NCBI GenBank assembly: GCA_001673575.1
Contig: LZME01000065.1
Coordinates: forward strand, 1 to 64,000
Length of the DNA: 64,000 nt
Source: Mycolicibacter heraklionensis
GTDB taxonomy: Bacteria > Actinomycetota > Actinomycetes > Mycobacteriales > Mycobacteriaceae
Direction: 5' to 3'
Shown here: positions 1 to 14,321 of the stretch, one piece after another
Layout: the number at the start of each line of letters is the position of its first letter
Position numbering within the stretch: the first letter of the stretch is position 1
Position numbers and translations under genes: made by a program
Notes under the pieces: model-generated
What the model was told of the DNA's origin: nothing
Seen by the model: only the letters and a program-made list of their open reading frames with translations
Databases searched by the model: none

Positions 1-52
1 GGGTGGTGGCGGACTCTTCGGCGGCGGGGGCAAGGGCCTGTTCGGCCACTAA
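1..52 (+). CDS. C-terminal end of a Gly-rich protein (partial)
   Basis: The first 52 bases read in one frame as a glycine-rich tail of the form GGGGLFGGGGKGLFGH followed by TAA at 50-52. The gene would begin left of the window and converge on egtE, whose stop lies 18 bp further on. Gly/Phe-rich tails like this occur in mycobacterial membrane proteins, but 16 residues do not allow a family call. It could also be a chance open frame. Confidence 0.4.
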   Translation, partial: GGGGLFGGGGKGLFGH

Positions 53-70
53 CGTTCGCCGAGAGCGCCT

Positions 71-1153
71 TCATTCGCCGTGCGGCGCATCGGCTAACGC
101 CGTGGCGAGCACCTCCAGGTCTGCCTCGGTGGTGTCGACGTGCGGTGAGATACGCAACACCGGCACTGTCAGCTCCAGCGGTGCGCGTTCGACTCCGGCT
201 GCGGTGGTGACGATCCCGTGCTCGGTGATCAGCCATGCCCGCACCGCCACCGGATCAGTACCCAAGGGCGGTACCAAGGTGGTGATGGCGCTCGGCTCGT
301 CGGGCTGTTCCACCACCCGCCAACCGGGCAGCTGAGCCAGCACCCGTCGGCTCCGGGCACCCACGCCGGCCAGCGCAGCACGAACTGCCACCGGCCCGGC
401 CGCCAAGTGTTCCCCCAGCGCAACGGAGAACCCCAGCTGCGCAGCGACGTTGACGTCACCGGCCTCCGGTCCGGGCGCCGACAGTTCGGCCAACGCCGGC
501 CGCAGCGCCAGCGCCCCGACACCGCGCGGCCCGGCAAGCCACTTGCGTGACGACGAATAGACGGCATCGGCGCCCACGGCGCAGTCGATCTGACCCAGGG
601 CCTGCGCCGCGTCGACAACCAGTGGAACGCCGAGCCCGCGGCAGATATCCGCCAGCTGCGCCAGCGGCTGCACCAGCCCGCGGTGACTGCCAACCGGGGT
701 CAAGTGCACCAGGCTCGGCGGGGCGGCCGCTAGTGCAGTCGCCGCATCGTCGAGCACCAGGCGGCCGGTGTCGTCCACCGGTAGCAGCCGCCAGCGGAAC
801 CCGTGCGCCGCCATCACCGCCAGATTCGGGCCGTACTCGCCGGGCAGACAGGCCACGGTGCGCTGCGCCCCCGGCCATCGGGACAGCAGCAGATCCAGCG
901 CATTTCGCGAGCCGGTGGTGAACACCACGTCGGCATCGGCCATGCCGGTCAAGGCCGCGAATGCCGCCCGCCCGGCATCCAGGACCGGCGCGGCCGCCTC
1001 GGCGGCGACGTAGCCACCGACCTCGGCTTCGTGACGCGCATGGTGGGCTGCGGCGTCCAGTGCCGCGTAGCTCTGCCGTGAGCAGGCCGCACTGTCCAGG
1101 TGCAGCCCGGCGACCGGTGGGCGCGCGGCGCGCCAGCTGTCGGCGAGACTCAT
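71..1153 (-). CDS. egtE: Ergothioneine biosynthesis PLP-dependent C-S lyase EgtE
   Basis: Last step of ergothioneine synthesis: PLP-dependent C-S cleavage of hercynylcysteine sulfoxide in the cytoplasm. The protein has the aminotransferase class-V fold, with the probable Schiff-base lysine in [14 protein letters not shown] and an upstream [12 protein letters not shown] segment that should hold the PLP-binding Asp. The start is the ATG at 1153, which overlaps the egtD stop as ATGA; an upstream in-frame start would add 16 unlikely residues. About 360 aa, normal for the family. It is the last gene of the egtA-B-C-D-E operon read leftward. Confidence 0.93.
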   Translation of the reverse strand: MSLADSWRAARPPVAGLHLDSAACSRQSYAALDAAAHHARHEAEVGGYVAAEAAAPVLDAGRAAFAALTGMADADVVFTTGSRNALDLLLSRWPGAQRTVACLPGEYGPNLAVMAAHGFRWRLLPVDDTGRLVLDDAATALAAAPPSLVHLTPVGSHRGLVQPLAQLADICRGLGVPLVVDAAQALGQIDCAVGADAVYSSSRKWLAGPRGVGALALRPALAELSAPGPEAGDVNVAAQLGFSVALGEHLAAGPVAVRAALAGVGARSRRVLAQLPGWRVVEQPDEPSAITTLVPPLGTDPVAVRAWLITEHGIVTTAAGVERAPLELTVPVLRISPHVDTTEADLEVLATALADAPHGE

Positions 1154-2118
1154 TTGATGGCGAGCGACAGGCCGAAATCGCCTGCCGCATCGGTCCACCA
1201 CCGTCGGCGGCGCAGACCCGCGGCGGCCAGTTCGTCGGCCACCTGCTCCGGCCGGAATTTGCAGGAAACCTCGGTCAGCATCTCCTCACCGGCGGCGAAA
1301 TCGACAGCCAGATCCAGCGCACCGACCACGACATGCTGGGCGCGACAGGCCCGCAGCCACATCTCGATGCGCTGTTCCGCCGAATTCCAGCGCGCCACAT
1401 GGGCGAACTCGTCCAGATCGAAGTCGGCATCGAGTTCACGATTCACCACCGCGAGCACGTTACGGTTGAACGCCGCGGTCACCCCGGCCGCATCGTCGTA
1501 GGCACGCACCAGCCTGCCGGTGTCCTTGACCAGATCGGTGCCCAGTAACAGGCCATCGCCGTCGTGCATGACTGCGGCGAGGTCGGCCAGGAAATCGGCA
1601 CGGGGACCCGGCGTCAGGTTGCCGATGGTCGACCCCAGAAACACGAACAGTCGCCTGCCACCGTCGGGGATCTGCGCCAGGTGGTGCTCGAAGTCACCGC
1701 AGACACCGTCCACTCGCACGCCGGGATAGTCACCGGCAATCGCCTCCCCCGCCGTTTCCAGCACCCCGGCGTCCACGTCGAACGGGATGAATCGGCGCAA
1801 CGTCCCGGCGTCCCGCAACGCGTCGAGCAGCATCCGGGTCTTTTCCGAGGTGCCGCTGCCCAGTTCGACCAGGGTGTCCGCACCCGACAGCGCCGCCACC
1901 TCGCCCGAATGTGCCCGCAGGATCTCCGCCTCGGCGCGAGTCGGGTAATACTCGGGCAGCCGGGTGATCTGGTCGAACAGCTCACTGCCGACATCGTCGT
2001 AGAACCACTTGGGCGGCAAAGACTTCGGATGCTGCGCCAGGCCGTGGCGGACATCGGTCCGCAGCGCGGTGCGCGCCGCGTCGGCGGCCAGGTGGTTGGC
2101 GATGGTGACCCCCGTCAT
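1150..2118 (-). CDS. egtD: L-histidine N-alpha-methyltransferase EgtD
   Basis: SAM-dependent trimethylation of histidine to hercynine, the committed step of ergothioneine synthesis. The SAM-binding loop [12 protein letters not shown] is present, as is the family block [16 protein letters not shown] near the N terminus. At about 322 aa it matches the usual length. The start ATG at 2118 ([10 protein letters not shown]) overlaps the egtC stop by 4 bp; the longer frame upstream lies inside egtC and is rejected. It is translationally coupled to both neighbours. Confidence 0.95.
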   Translation of the reverse strand: MTGVTIANHLAADAARTALRTDVRHGLAQHPKSLPPKWFYDDVGSELFDQITRLPEYYPTRAEAEILRAHSGEVAALSGADTLVELGSGTSEKTRMLLDALRDAGTLRRFIPFDVDAGVLETAGEAIAGDYPGVRVDGVCGDFEHHLAQIPDGGRRLFVFLGSTIGNLTPGPRADFLADLAAVMHDGDGLLLGTDLVKDTGRLVRAYDDAAGVTAAFNRNVLAVVNRELDADFDLDEFAHVARWNSAEQRIEMWLRACRAQHVVVGALDLAVDFAAGEEMLTEVSCKFRPEQVADELAAAGLRRRRWWTDAAGDFGLSLAIK

Positions 2119-2816
2119 CGAGTCACGCCCAAAGGGGTGACACGGACCTCGCCGTCGTGCGCATCCACCAGATGGCAATCCGGGATATCCACCCAGCGTG
2201 GGTCGTCGTCGTAAGGCTCGCTGGCCAGCACCACGCCATCAGCACCATGCAACATCGACAAGGTATCTCCCCAGGTCGTCGCCAACATCCGGGAACCGTT
2301 GGCGGCCACTATGTTCAGTCGCGCCTGCGGATCGGCCGCACCGACCTCCGTAACCACCTCACCCAGCGATTCCACCCCGCGGGCAAAGATCGCCGCGGCC
2401 AGTACGGCACTGTCACACACCGATTCAGCACGGCCGGTGTTGGTCAGGACGTCGCGGTTCACCACGCCGTTGTGCGACAGCAGCCAACTGCCGTCGGTGA
2501 ACGGCGCGGTGGCGCTGGCCTCGATGGGCATCCCGACGGTGGCCGAGCGCACCGCGGCCACCACGCAGTGGCTTGCCAGCACCGGGGCGATCGAGGCGAA
2601 CGACCCGTCGCTCCACAGCGGTGCCGCGCTGCGCCACCGGCGAGGAACCCCGCCGTGGGAGGCATCGAAAAATCCCGCGCCCCAACCGTCTGCGTTGAGC
2701 AAGCCGTGCTGCTGCCGGCGCGGAGCATAGGACTGCACCAGCAGCCCCTGCGGCGGCTCCAGCATCAGTTCGGCCAGCGACCGCGGCCGGCCCAGCCAGC
2801 CCAGGTGCCGGCACAT
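2115..2816 (-). CDS. egtC: Gamma-glutamyl-hercynylcysteine S-oxide hydrolase EgtC
   Basis: Class-II glutamine amidotransferase-fold hydrolase that removes the gamma-glutamyl group from the EgtB product. The start is fixed by chemistry: the protein must begin Met-Cys (MCRHLGWLG) so that Cys2 becomes the N-terminal nucleophile after Met removal, which puts the ATG at 2814-2816. The Ntn-hydrolase features [10 protein letters not shown] and SHNGVVNR follow. The length of 233 aa equals the usual size. The start overlaps the egtB stop by one base. Confidence 0.94.
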   Translation of the reverse strand: MCRHLGWLGRPRSLAELMLEPPQGLLVQSYAPRRQQHGLLNADGWGAGFFDASHGGVPRRWRSAAPLWSDGSFASIAPVLASHCVVAAVRSATVGMPIEASATAPFTDGSWLLSHNGVVNRDVLTNTGRAESVCDSAVLAAAIFARGVESLGEVVTEVGAADPQARLNIVAANGSRMLATTWGDTLSMLHGADGVVLASEPYDDDPRWVDIPDCHLVDAHDGEVRVTPLGVTR

Positions 2817-4096
2817 CAGGCGTCCCAAGCCAGTCGGACGCCGGCGAAGATCTGCCGCCGATAGGGGTGGTCCCAGTTACGAAAGCTCGGCCGCAGGATC
2901 TCGCGGGCGACCGCCCACGAACCGCCGCGCAGCACCCGGTAGTCGCCGCCGAAGAACGGCTCCGAATAGCGTTGGTAGATCATCGGCGAAAAGCCCGGCC
3001 ACGGCTGCAGGGGCGAACTCGTCCACTCCCAGACATCGCCGAGGAGTTGTTGCGCACCATAGGCCGACGCCCCGTCCGGGTAGGCCCCGACCGGCGCCGG
3101 CCGCAGCGCCGCGCCGCCGAGGTTGGCCACCTCGGCCGACGGTTCGGTGCCGCCCCAGGGGTAGCGGCGTCGCGCCCCGACGACCGGATCCCAGGCGCAG
3201 GCCTTCTCCCATTCGATCTCGGTGGGCAGCCGGGCGCCGGCCCATTCCGCGTATGCCTGCGCCTCGAAATAACTGATGTGCTGCACCGGCTCGTCGTCGG
3301 GAAGATCCTCGGCGTGGCCGAACCGGACCCGGAATCGATGATCGGGTCCCCAGAACTCCGGCGCCGTCAACCCGGCCTGCACACAATGACGCCAGCCCCG
3401 CTCGCTCCACCAATGAGGTTGCCGGTAGCCGCCGTCGTCGATAAACCCCCGCCATTCGCGGTTGGTCACCGGCACCCGGCCGATCCGGAACGCCGCCACA
3501 TCGACGTGGTGCGCGGGGCGCTCGTTGTCGAGCGAGAAGGGCTCATCGCCGGCATCGACGCCGAGCACGAATTCACCCCCCGGTACCAGCACCGAGGTTC
3601 CTGCCAGCTCGGGCCGCCCGGCGGGCAGGCCGTCGCCGGCGCCGAGCAGCGGTGGGCCGGCACGTAGGTTCAGCGCCTGCAGCATGGTCTCGTCGTGCTG
3701 ATGTTCATGGCTGAGCACCAAACCGAACACGAACCCGTCCCCCGGCCGATCGGGCAGGGTCTGCAGCTTGTCGAAAACCTTGGAACGCACGGTGGCGCAA
3801 TACTTCCGAGCCTGATCGGGCGCCAACAGCGGAAGGTCGACGCGGCTGGCCCGGGGGTGAACGAAGGCGTCGTAGAGGCCCTCGACATCGGCCGGCAGCA
3901 TGCCGGGGCGCACCGGGTCCCCGTCGCGCAACAGCCACAGCTCCTCCTGCTGACCGATATGAGCCAGGTCCCACACCAGCGGGCTCATCAGCGGGTCGTA
4001 CTGGCGGTGCAGCTCCGTATCGTCGAAATCGACGAGCGCCAGCGTGCGCTGCCGCGCCCGGGTCAGGTCGCGGGCCAATTTTTCCGATGTCGTCAT
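2816..4096 (-). CDS. egtB: Hercynine oxygenase / sulfoxide synthase EgtB
   Basis: Non-heme iron enzyme that joins hercynine and gamma-glutamylcysteine with O2 to give the sulfoxide. The N-terminal DinB-like half carries the iron site HEHQHDE (HX3HXE, about residues 132-138). The C-terminal half is a formylglycine-generating-enzyme-like fold starting near [15 protein letters not shown] and ending [10 protein letters not shown]...NWDHPYRRQ. The Asp and Arg in NWDHPYR correspond to residues known to hold gamma-Glu-Cys in type-I EgtB. 426 aa. The start ATG at 4096 overlaps the egtA stop as ATGA. Confidence 0.95.
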   Translation of the reverse strand: MTTSEKLARDLTRARQRTLALVDFDDTELHRQYDPLMSPLVWDLAHIGQQEELWLLRDGDPVRPGMLPADVEGLYDAFVHPRASRVDLPLLAPDQARKYCATVRSKVFDKLQTLPDRPGDGFVFGLVLSHEHQHDETMLQALNLRAGPPLLGAGDGLPAGRPELAGTSVLVPGGEFVLGVDAGDEPFSLDNERPAHHVDVAAFRIGRVPVTNREWRGFIDDGGYRQPHWWSERGWRHCVQAGLTAPEFWGPDHRFRVRFGHAEDLPDDEPVQHISYFEAQAYAEWAGARLPTEIEWEKACAWDPVVGARRRYPWGGTEPSAEVANLGGAALRPAPVGAYPDGASAYGAQQLLGDVWEWTSSPLQPWPGFSPMIYQRYSEPFFGGDYRVLRGGSWAVAREILRPSFRNWDHPYRRQIFAGVRLAWDA

Positions 4097-5379
4097 AACT
4101 GTCTGCGCGCCAATCGAGTCACCATCGCCGTGGCGTCGGACCGGGACACTTCATCGGTGACGTCGTCGGCGGGGCAGCGCCCTCGTTCAACCATGCCGAC
4201 CAGCCGATCGATCCCGTCGCGCAGGGATGCGGGTGCCCGGTCGGCGACCAGTCCCACGCAGCATCCGGCCGCCGCATGCAGCCGTGGATCGGCCAGGCCG
4301 ATCCGGGCGGCGACGTCCCAGGCGGTAGCGACGGGGGCGACGGCGTCGGCGGCGCAGTCGGCGACGACCGGGTCGTCGAGCAGGGTGGCCAAGGTGAAAA
4401 CCAGGGCAGGCCAAAGGGTGTCGTCGACACTGTCGAGGTAGCGGATCTCCAGCCATCCGCGTGGCCGCACCGGCGGAAACAATGTGGTCAGGTGGTAGTC
4501 GAGGTCTTTGGTCCCGGCGCGGCGGTCACCGAGCCGCACTCGCCCGTCGGCCCAGTCGGCGAACGGCACGTAGCGGCTGACCGGAATCGCTTCGGGAGTA
4601 TGTACCAGCATGACGGGCGCTTTGAGCGCGTACCGCGCCCAGTCGGTGGCGGGGTCGGTTCCGTCCAGCCCGAGGACCGGCCCGCAGCGAGCCGAGTCCA
4701 GCCGGCTCCACACCCGCTGCCGGGTGGAACGCCAGCCGGAGAACTCCCCGGCCAGCAGCGGGGAGTTCGCGGCGATCGCGACCATCGTCGGGCCCAGCGC
4801 GTGGGCCAGCCGGACGCGGTCGGCCCAACCGGAACGTGTACCGGCATCCAGATTGAGCTGGACCGACGCCGTCGATGTCATCATCGCCGCACCCGCCGAA
4901 CCGGTGTGGCTGGCGGCGAAGAACTGCTCCATGGCCGCGTAACGCTCGCCGGGGTTGACCCGCTCCGTGGGCCGCAGCGGGTCGGCGCCCAGCTGTACCA
5001 ACCCCAGGCCGGCGTCGGCGAACGCCGCCCGCAGCACCGCCTGGTCGGCCGCCATCGCGTCGATCGCGGCGAGGGCATCGGTCAGCGGCGGGCCGGAGAG
5101 CTCCACGGCGCCGCCGGGTTCGACCGTGACGACACTGCCACCCGGCAAAGCCGGCAGGGACCGCAGCACGTCGCCGATCTCGGCCCAGCCGGGCCGGCGG
5201 TGCGGGTCGGTCGGGTCGAAGCAGTGTGCCTCGATCTCCAAACCCACCCGGCCGTGCGGGGCGTCGGTGAGGCATCGTTCGGCGATGTAGTCGGCGGCGT
5301 CGGCGGCACCGGAGAGCTCGGGGCCGCCCAGGCAAGACTCATCTCCGCGGGACAGTTGCGTCGCCGCGGCGAACCCCAT
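4093..5379 (-). CDS. egtA: Glutamate-cysteine ligase EgtA
   Basis: ATP-dependent ligase making gamma-glutamylcysteine, the sulfur donor for EgtB. It belongs to the GCS2/plant-type glutamate-cysteine ligase family, recognised from [14 protein letters not shown] near residue 44 and the downstream [13 protein letters not shown] block. 428 aa. The start ATG at 5379 is preceded by a strong GGAGGGG Shine-Dalgarno about 7 nt upstream. It is the first gene of the five-gene ergothioneine operon and is preceded by a probable -10 element. Confidence 0.93.
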   Translation of the reverse strand: MGFAAATQLSRGDESCLGGPELSGAADAADYIAERCLTDAPHGRVGLEIEAHCFDPTDPHRRPGWAEIGDVLRSLPALPGGSVVTVEPGGAVELSGPPLTDALAAIDAMAADQAVLRAAFADAGLGLVQLGADPLRPTERVNPGERYAAMEQFFAASHTGSAGAAMMTSTASVQLNLDAGTRSGWADRVRLAHALGPTMVAIAANSPLLAGEFSGWRSTRQRVWSRLDSARCGPVLGLDGTDPATDWARYALKAPVMLVHTPEAIPVSRYVPFADWADGRVRLGDRRAGTKDLDYHLTTLFPPVRPRGWLEIRYLDSVDDTLWPALVFTLATLLDDPVVADCAADAVAPVATAWDVAARIGLADPRLHAAAGCCVGLVADRAPASLRDGIDRLVGMVERGRCPADDVTDEVSRSDATAMVTRLARRQL

Positions 5380-5408
5380 ATCAACCCCTCCGCCCGTCGA
5401 TCTTCCTG

Positions 5409-5414
5409 ACGCTA
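5409..5414 (-). promoter_or_regulatory. Predicted -10 element of the egt operon
   Basis: Read leftward the hexamer is TAGCGT (TANNNT). It would place the transcript start near 5402, leaving a leader of about 22 nt that contains the egtA Shine-Dalgarno. No convincing -35 is visible, which is common in mycobacteria. Confidence 0.4.
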
Positions 5415-5443
5415 CCGGAGAGGGGCGACAAGCGGACCGGTGA

Positions 5444-6106
5444 TTACTGACCTAGGGAGTTCTGCATCGCCCCTGCCAGCACGTTCACCGCGGGGCCGGC
5501 GTTACCGGTCTGGCAGACCTTGGCCTGCAGCAAGACGTTGGCCCGCAGCCGAGTCTGGTTGAAACAGCGCCGGTCGGTGCCGGCCTCCTGCTTGGTCCAG
5601 GCCGCGTCCGTGGCCGTGGCCGGCCCGCCGCTGAACTCCCACACCTGGGTGGCTCCGGTGTCCAGATGCATCGCGGTGGTGCGGCCCGAGCAGCCGCCGG
5701 TCCGGTCGACGACACGGTGGAATGCCGCGGCGGCAGCATCGTTGGTGGCGAACACCCCCACCGCCTGCTTGACGAAGTGGCCCTGATCGGTGGCCGAGGT
5801 CTGGGTGACGGCGCTGTTGAACGACGCCAGGTCGGGATCGTTGTAGACCTCGGGCAGTCCGATGTCGGCCCAGTTGTTGCAGGCCGGGTCGTCGACCCAG
5901 TAGGCCTGGTACGGCTGGCCGGAGACGGCTTCGAAGCCCATCGGGGCGCCGACGATGTTGCCGACCGATCCCTTCGGCAGCACCGCGTAGGAGACCACGC
6001 CGGGTTCCGACGGCCCGGCGGCGGCTACCGGAGTGACCGCTGCACCGGCAGCGGCCAGTCCCAGTCCCGCCAGCAGGATCGCGGCGGCCCGCCGGCCGTC
6101 AGGCAA
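5444..6106 (-). CDS. Secreted PknH-like sensor-domain protein
   Basis: About 220 residues: a signal peptide ([24 protein letters not shown]) followed by a domain with four cysteines (CNNW, GGCSGR, RRCFNQ, AKVCQ). This pattern resembles the extracellular PknH-type sensor domain with two disulfides. By position it corresponds to H37Rv Rv3705c. The open frame runs much further upstream, but that part lies antisense-like inside the catalase gene. The only sensible start is TTG at 6106, which gives an 8-bp overlap with the catalase stop and places the signal peptide at the N terminus. Ligand unknown. Confidence 0.75.
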   Translation of the reverse strand: MPDGRRAAAILLAGLGLAAAGAAVTPVAAAGPSEPGVVSYAVLPKGSVGNIVGAPMGFEAVSGQPYQAYWVDDPACNNWADIGLPEVYNDPDLASFNSAVTQTSATDQGHFVKQAVGVFATNDAAAAAFHRVVDRTGGCSGRTTAMHLDTGATQVWEFSGGPATATDAAWTKQEAGTDRRCFNQTRLRANVLLQAKVCQTGNAGPAVNVLAGAMQNSLGQ

Positions 6107-7547
6107 GGTTGGCCCGCACCCCGGCCTCCACCGCTCGACCCAGATCCGGGTCGACGTTGCGCCAGTACTCGAACACCCGGGACAGCACCGGCTCGGTGAC
6201 GCCGGCCGACACATGCCCAATAATATTGGCAGCCAACCGCTTCCGCGCATCGTCATCGAGGACATCGCGGACCAAGGTCCCGGCCTGGCTGAAGTCGTCG
6301 TCGTCGGGGCGCAGCGTGTAGGCGGCACGCACCATGTCTCCGTCGGCGTGCCAGCGGACTTCGGCGGCTCGGGCCGGGTCGGCCTTGGGTCCGCCCATCG
6401 AGTTCGGCGCGTACACCGGGTCCGTCGCATTGACGAACCGCATGGCGCCGTCCTTGGAGTAGCTGTGCACCTCGGATTTCGGTGCGTTGACCGGCAATTG
6501 GCTGTAGTTCGTCCCGATCCGGGCCCGATGGGCGTCGGCGTAGGAGAACCCTCGAGCCAGCAGCATCTTGTCCGGGCTCAAACCGGTGCCCGGCACCATG
6601 TTGTTGGGCTGGAACGCCGCCTGCTCGATCTCACTGTGATAGTCGCTGACATTGCGGTCCAGGGTCAGCTTGCCGACGTCGATCAGCGGGTAGTCGGCAT
6701 GCGGCCACACCTTGGTGAGATCAAACGGGTTGTAACGGTAGGTCTTTGCCTCCTCGAACGGCATGATCTGCATCTTGAGCGTCCAACTCGGATACTCACC
6801 GCGCTCGATCGCTTCGTAGAGGTCGCGCTGGTGGTAGTCGGCATCGACGCCGGCCAAACGGTCGGCCTCATCCTGGGCGAGGAACTCCACACCCTGATCA
6901 CTGATGAAGTGGTACTTGACCCAGAAGATCTCTCCGGCGGCGTTGATCCAGCTGTAGGTGTGACTGGAATAACCGTTCATGTGGCGCCAGGTCTTCGGGA
7001 TGCCCCGATCCCCCATCAACCAGGTGACCTGGTGAGCCGACTCCGGTGTGAGGCTCCAGAAGTCCCACTGCATGTTGTGGTCGCGCAGGTTGCTGGCCGC
7101 GCGACGCTTCTGGGAGCGGATGAAGTGTTGGAACTTCAACGGATCACGCATGAAGAAGACCGGGGTGTTGTTGCCGACCAGGTCGAAGTTGCCCTCCGAC
7201 GTGTAGAACTTCGTGGCGAAACCGCGCGGGTCCCGCCAGGTGTCGGGGCTGCCGCGCTCACCGGCGACGGTGGAGAACCTCGTCAGCGTCTCGGTCTTGG
7301 CGCCCGGCGCAAACACCGCGGCCCTGGTGTACCTGGTGACATCCGCGGTGACCTCGAAGTGCCCAAATGCCCCACCGCCCTTGGCGTGCGGCTGACGTTC
7401 CGGGGTGCGTTCCCGGTTGAACATCGCCATCTGTTCGATCAGATAGTGGTCCTGCAACAGGATGGGGCCATCCGGGCCGATCGTCAGCGATTCACCGTCG
7501 CTGGGCGCCGGGATTCCGGCATCGGTGGTGGTGTGGTGCTCGGTCAT
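6099..7547 (-). CDS. Monofunctional heme catalase (small-subunit type)
   Basis: Disproportionates H2O2 in the cytoplasm. All catalytic features are present: the distal His in [12 protein letters not shown], the distal Asn in [11 protein letters not shown], and the proximal heme-ligating Tyr in [15 protein letters not shown]. About 482 aa fits the small-subunit (clade 3) class. The start is taken as ATG 7547 ([11 protein letters not shown]), which has a GGGAGACAGG Shine-Dalgarno; an upstream in-frame ATG would add 13 residues. I do not recall a catalase at this place in H37Rv, so it looks like an accessory gene in an otherwise conserved neighbourhood. Confidence 0.93.
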   Translation of the reverse strand: MTEHHTTTDAGIPAPSDGESLTIGPDGPILLQDHYLIEQMAMFNRERTPERQPHAKGGGAFGHFEVTADVTRYTRAAVFAPGAKTETLTRFSTVAGERGSPDTWRDPRGFATKFYTSEGNFDLVGNNTPVFFMRDPLKFQHFIRSQKRRAASNLRDHNMQWDFWSLTPESAHQVTWLMGDRGIPKTWRHMNGYSSHTYSWINAAGEIFWVKYHFISDQGVEFLAQDEADRLAGVDADYHQRDLYEAIERGEYPSWTLKMQIMPFEEAKTYRYNPFDLTKVWPHADYPLIDVGKLTLDRNVSDYHSEIEQAAFQPNNMVPGTGLSPDKMLLARGFSYADAHRARIGTNYSQLPVNAPKSEVHSYSKDGAMRFVNATDPVYAPNSMGGPKADPARAAEVRWHADGDMVRAAYTLRPDDDDFSQAGTLVRDVLDDDARKRLAANIIGHVSAGVTEPVLSRVFEYWRNVDPDLGRAVEAGVRANLA

Positions 7548-7608
7548 CTGCCTGTCTCCCCTTGTGCTCAAGAGCTTGTGAATCAACGCGTTTGACTCAG
7601 GCCGCCGA

Positions 7609-7665
7609 CGAGTGTGCGGTTACCTGCGCCCGACATGGCAAGTCGCGCAGGAAACCGCACACTCG
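7609..7665 (-). terminator. Long inverted repeat between catalase and the Pro/Gly-rich gene
   Basis: Two 21-nt arms (7609-7629 and 7645-7665) pair with a single A-A mismatch around a 15-nt loop. The repeat lies just after the stop at 7682 of the leftward Pro/Gly-rich gene and before the catalase start. A terminator or transcript-end hairpin is the simplest role. It has no T-tract, and its length would also fit a dispersed palindromic repeat. Confidence 0.55.
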
Positions 7666-7681
7666 GCAGCCTTGGAAAGGA

Positions 7682-8068
7682 TCAGCGGTGCGGTGGCGCC
7701 GGTGGCGCCGATGGCGGCGGTGGTGGCGGCGGTGCGGGTGGCCCGCCGGGACCGCCGGGACCGTTACCCGGGCCGGCCGGCCGGTATCCCGGCCACTCCG
7801 GGCCCTCGCCGGGACCGCCGGGACCGAAACCGGGCCCACCCGGCCCGAATCCCGGGCCCATCGGCGGACCGTGATGCATCATGCACGGTCCGTGGTGGTG
7901 GTGCCCGTACCAACCGCCGCCGCTGAGGTACACACCGGTGCCGAAGATGACGGCGGCGACGAAAACGGTTCCGGCGACGATCACCACCCAGGCAGCGGCT
8001 TGGTAGAGCCGGTTCGGCGGCGGTGCTGGCGGAGGAGGCGGTGGGGTGGAAACTGGCGACTCGCTCAT
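7682..8068 (-). CDS. Pro/Gly-rich single-pass membrane protein
   Basis: 128 residues: a short Pro-rich N terminus, one transmembrane helix (YQAAAWVVIVAGTVFVAAVIF), a GWYGHHHHGPCMMHHG cluster and a long tail of GPGFGPGG-type repeats. Start ATG at 8068 (MSESPVSTPP). It is a clear paralog of the next gene upstream: same order of Pro-rich cap, helix and His-rich then Gly/Pro tail. By position it corresponds to the small Pro-rich genes around Rv3705A/Rv3706c. The His/Cys/Met cluster after the helix could bind metal, but that is only an inference. Confidence 0.7.
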   Translation of the reverse strand: MSESPVSTPPPPPPAPPPNRLYQAAAWVVIVAGTVFVAAVIFGTGVYLSGGGWYGHHHHGPCMMHHGPPMGPGFGPGGPGFGPGGPGEGPEWPGYRPAGPGNGPGGPGGPPAPPPPPPPSAPPAPPHR

Positions 8069-8095
8069 ACCGATCAATCATGCCCCACAACGACG

Positions 8096-8129
8096 CCGGC
8101 CGCCGCCCTTCGGGAGGGGCGGCGGCCGG
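8096..8129 (-). terminator. GC-rich hairpin between the two Pro-rich paralogs
   Basis: Perfect 13-bp inverted repeat (8096-8108 with 8117-8129) and an 8-nt loop containing TTCGGG. It starts about 20 bp after the stop of the upstream leftward gene at 8150. It is very stable but lacks a U-tract, like many mycobacterial transcript ends. Confidence 0.65.
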
Positions 8130-8149
8130 TTGCTCGTGGCCGGACCGGG

Positions 8150-8485
8150 TTACCGGCCGGGTGGGGGCGGCGGTGCCTGGGTGCTCACCGAGGGCGGCAG
8201 CTCACCGGGTCCTCGCTGGTCCGGGCCGGGCCCCATCGGCCCCGGGCCGCGGTGGTGGCCCTTGTGGAACATCGCGTGCTGGCCATGATGCCCGTGATGT
8301 CCGTGGCAGTGGTGCCCGCCCGGGCCGCCGCGGCTGACCCAGACGCCGGCGAAGAAGATCGACGAGACGATGAAGACGATGCCGGCGACGATCGCGACCC
8401 AGGCCGCGAGCCGATACAGCCAGTAGGGCTTGGGCTCACCCGGCGGTGCGGGTGGGGCAGTTGTGGTGTCGGGTGTTTCGCTCAT
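8150..8485 (-). CDS. His-rich single-pass membrane protein, paralog of the neighbour
   Basis: 111 residues: MSETPD start at ATG 8485, a Pro-rich cap, one transmembrane segment (LAAWVAIVAGIVFIVSSIFF), then the cluster HHCHGHHGHHGQH followed by FHKGHHRG and a Gly/Pro tail. It shares its architecture with the gene at 7682-8068, so the pair looks like a tandem duplication that has diverged. The cluster has many more histidines than the paralog and is a plausible metal-binding surface. The function is not known to me. Confidence 0.7.
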   Translation of the reverse strand: MSETPDTTTAPPAPPGEPKPYWLYRLAAWVAIVAGIVFIVSSIFFAGVWVSRGGPGGHHCHGHHGHHGQHAMFHKGHHRGPGPMGPGPDQRGPGELPPSVSTQAPPPPPGR

Positions 8486-8619
8486 GTAAGGCATCTTGCC
8501 GGGGTCAACACCCGGCGCCGCTAGGTCTTGGCTATGCATCAGCTATGAGCCGAAGCGCCGGCCAGGCGGCGGCAGCGGCAACATGGCTGCGGACTTCCTG
8601 GCCGGGCTGTGGCACTTGT

Positions 8620-9792
8620 TCAGCTGACCGACCAGGGCTTGAACGGGTTCACCGCGAACTGGATCACCCGATAGGGCGCGCGGTCACGCGGCTGGGTGTT
8701 CCATTGGCTGACAAACACCCGCAGTTCATCGAGGGTCGATCCCGGTGAGATGTAGCCGCCGTAGGGCTGGGCCAGCCGGTTGTCGAACGGCGACGGCAGG
8801 GTCTCGACGGGCACCGGCGGATCCGGCCACTCGGCGTGCTGCACCACCGTGGTCACCGGGGCGGTGCCCAACCCGGTCGGTTCGTAGGCCACTCGCACTT
8901 CCATGTTCCCGGTGGTGCCGTTGAAGTAGGACAGCACCGGCCTGCCGTCGATCTGGCGCAGGCTGAGCTCACCGATCTGGTCGTTCCACAACGGAGTGGG
9001 TCGGTGTCCCCAGCCCGCGGTGGCCGACCAACCCTGCCAGGCCGAGCGGTCGGTGAACTTGGCCGGCGCGACCCGGTACAGCGTCACCGATGCGCTGCGG
9101 TCAAAGTTGTTGGCCACCAAGTACACCCAGCCGGTGGCGGAGTCCGGGGTCGGAATCGGGTCGTAGTAACCACTGATCTGCGACTGACCATAATCCTGAT
9201 AGGAGGCGGGCCGCACCGATCCCGGCACCGTCTGCCAACCCGGTTGCGCCGGATCGGCTTTCACCAACCGTGAGCTTTGCGGCACCAACATCTTGGCGGT
9301 GGTCACCATCAGATAGTTGGTCCGGTTGATCGAGACGATTCCGGCCGGCAGCTGCGTACTGCCCGGCGGGCCCGGGTCGGCCAACAGCGGCCGGTCCACC
9401 CCGAGCACCCCGGTGTAGCGCACCCCGTCGGAGTCGTCGACCGAATCGGGGTCCAGCCGCAGCGCAATCGGCGAATACCAGCCGCCGTACCCGACGCCCT
9501 GGCCGGCGAAGCTGTCCCCGCAGATCTGCAGCACCGCGGTGGGGAACTCCATGAATTCACACAGGTCGGTGGCGCCGATACCGTAATCGCCGGTAGGCGT
9601 TCCGGTTCCGGCACTGGGCCCGATCCGCACCACCTGGCCTTCGGCCAGCGGCCACAGCACCGGACGAGGGATGGGCGAGGGCGGCTCGGCGTGCGCCACC
9701 CCAGGCAGAGCCAACAGCAGCGCCATCACCGCCGCCCCCGCCGAGCGTGTACTCACTGCGAAATTTTCAACGATTCTTCGCAGTGGTTGCAC
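8620..9792 (-). CDS. Secreted DUF4185-type protein
   Basis: 390 residues with a signal peptide (GAAVMALLLALPGVAHA) and a body rich in short beta-strand-like segments (GWYSPIALRLDPDSV, YYDPIPTPDSATGWVYLVAN, PYGGYISPGSTLDELRVFVSQW). These resemble the DUF4185 family of secreted, beta-propeller-like actinobacterial proteins. Some members of DUF4185 have been reported to degrade mycobacterial arabinogalactan or related glycans, so a cell-wall glycan role is possible but not shown here. It corresponds by position to Rv3707c. Start ATG 9792. Confidence 0.75.
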   Translation of the reverse strand: MQPLRRIVENFAVSTRSAGAAVMALLLALPGVAHAEPPSPIPRPVLWPLAEGQVVRIGPSAGTGTPTGDYGIGATDLCEFMEFPTAVLQICGDSFAGQGVGYGGWYSPIALRLDPDSVDDSDGVRYTGVLGVDRPLLADPGPPGSTQLPAGIVSINRTNYLMVTTAKMLVPQSSRLVKADPAQPGWQTVPGSVRPASYQDYGQSQISGYYDPIPTPDSATGWVYLVANNFDRSASVTLYRVAPAKFTDRSAWQGWSATAGWGHRPTPLWNDQIGELSLRQIDGRPVLSYFNGTTGNMEVRVAYEPTGLGTAPVTTVVQHAEWPDPPVPVETLPSPFDNRLAQPYGGYISPGSTLDELRVFVSQWNTQPRDRAPYRVIQFAVNPFKPWSVS

Positions 9793-9821
9793 GTTGGGCG
9801 CATTGAGGAGGGGTTGGACGG

Positions 9822-12125
<2,304 letters not shown>

Positions 12126-12264
12126 GGTCGTCCTTTCCGCCGATCTGACTGATCGGGCCTCTACAAGAACCTCAACAAGGATAGGGGAAGGACTTCGCGG
12201 GTTCACTCGGCCTCCAGGGCGAGGACGTGCGAGGACATCGCGCTGCGGCCGCTGGATCGGCGTG

Positions 12265-12270
12265 TAAGCT
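12265..12270 (+). promoter_or_regulatory. -10 element of the leuA transcript
   Basis: TAAGCT (TANNNT) followed by 7 nt and then the GTG of the leader peptide. The spacing predicts that the transcript begins at or next to the leader start codon, so the leader peptide itself would be translated from a leaderless 5' end. Confidence 0.6.
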
Positions 12271-12277
12271 TCTCCAC

Positions 12278-12303
12278 GTGCAGCGCGTGCTCCTGCTCGG
12301 ACG

Positions 12304-12319
<16 letters not shown>
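12278..12319 (+). CDS. leuA leader peptide (13 codons, three consecutive Leu)
   Basis: A 13-codon ORF, GTG to TGA, reading [13 protein letters not shown]. The three adjacent leucine codons (CTC CTG CTC at 12290-12298) sit just before a strong hairpin. This is the signature of a ribosome-mediated leucine attenuator. It is preceded by TAAGCT at 7 nt and lies 88 nt upstream of leuA. The ORF is too short to be found by length-based gene calling. Confidence 0.75.
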
Positions 12320-14281
<1,962 letters not shown>

Positions 14282-14321
14282 CGCGACCTACGGGGGGGGC
14301 AGGCATGACGCGAGTGACGCG

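Noticed and set aside
5444..6430. A 328-residue version of the PknH-like sensor protein
   Set aside because: The extra N-terminal 108 residues fall inside the catalase gene in another frame and precede a clear signal peptide, so the TTG start at 6106 is preferred.
6033..7595. A 520-codon plus-strand frame opposite the catalase
   Set aside because: The catalase on the minus strand has every active-site motif; the antisense frame has no recognisable domain and typical shadow composition.
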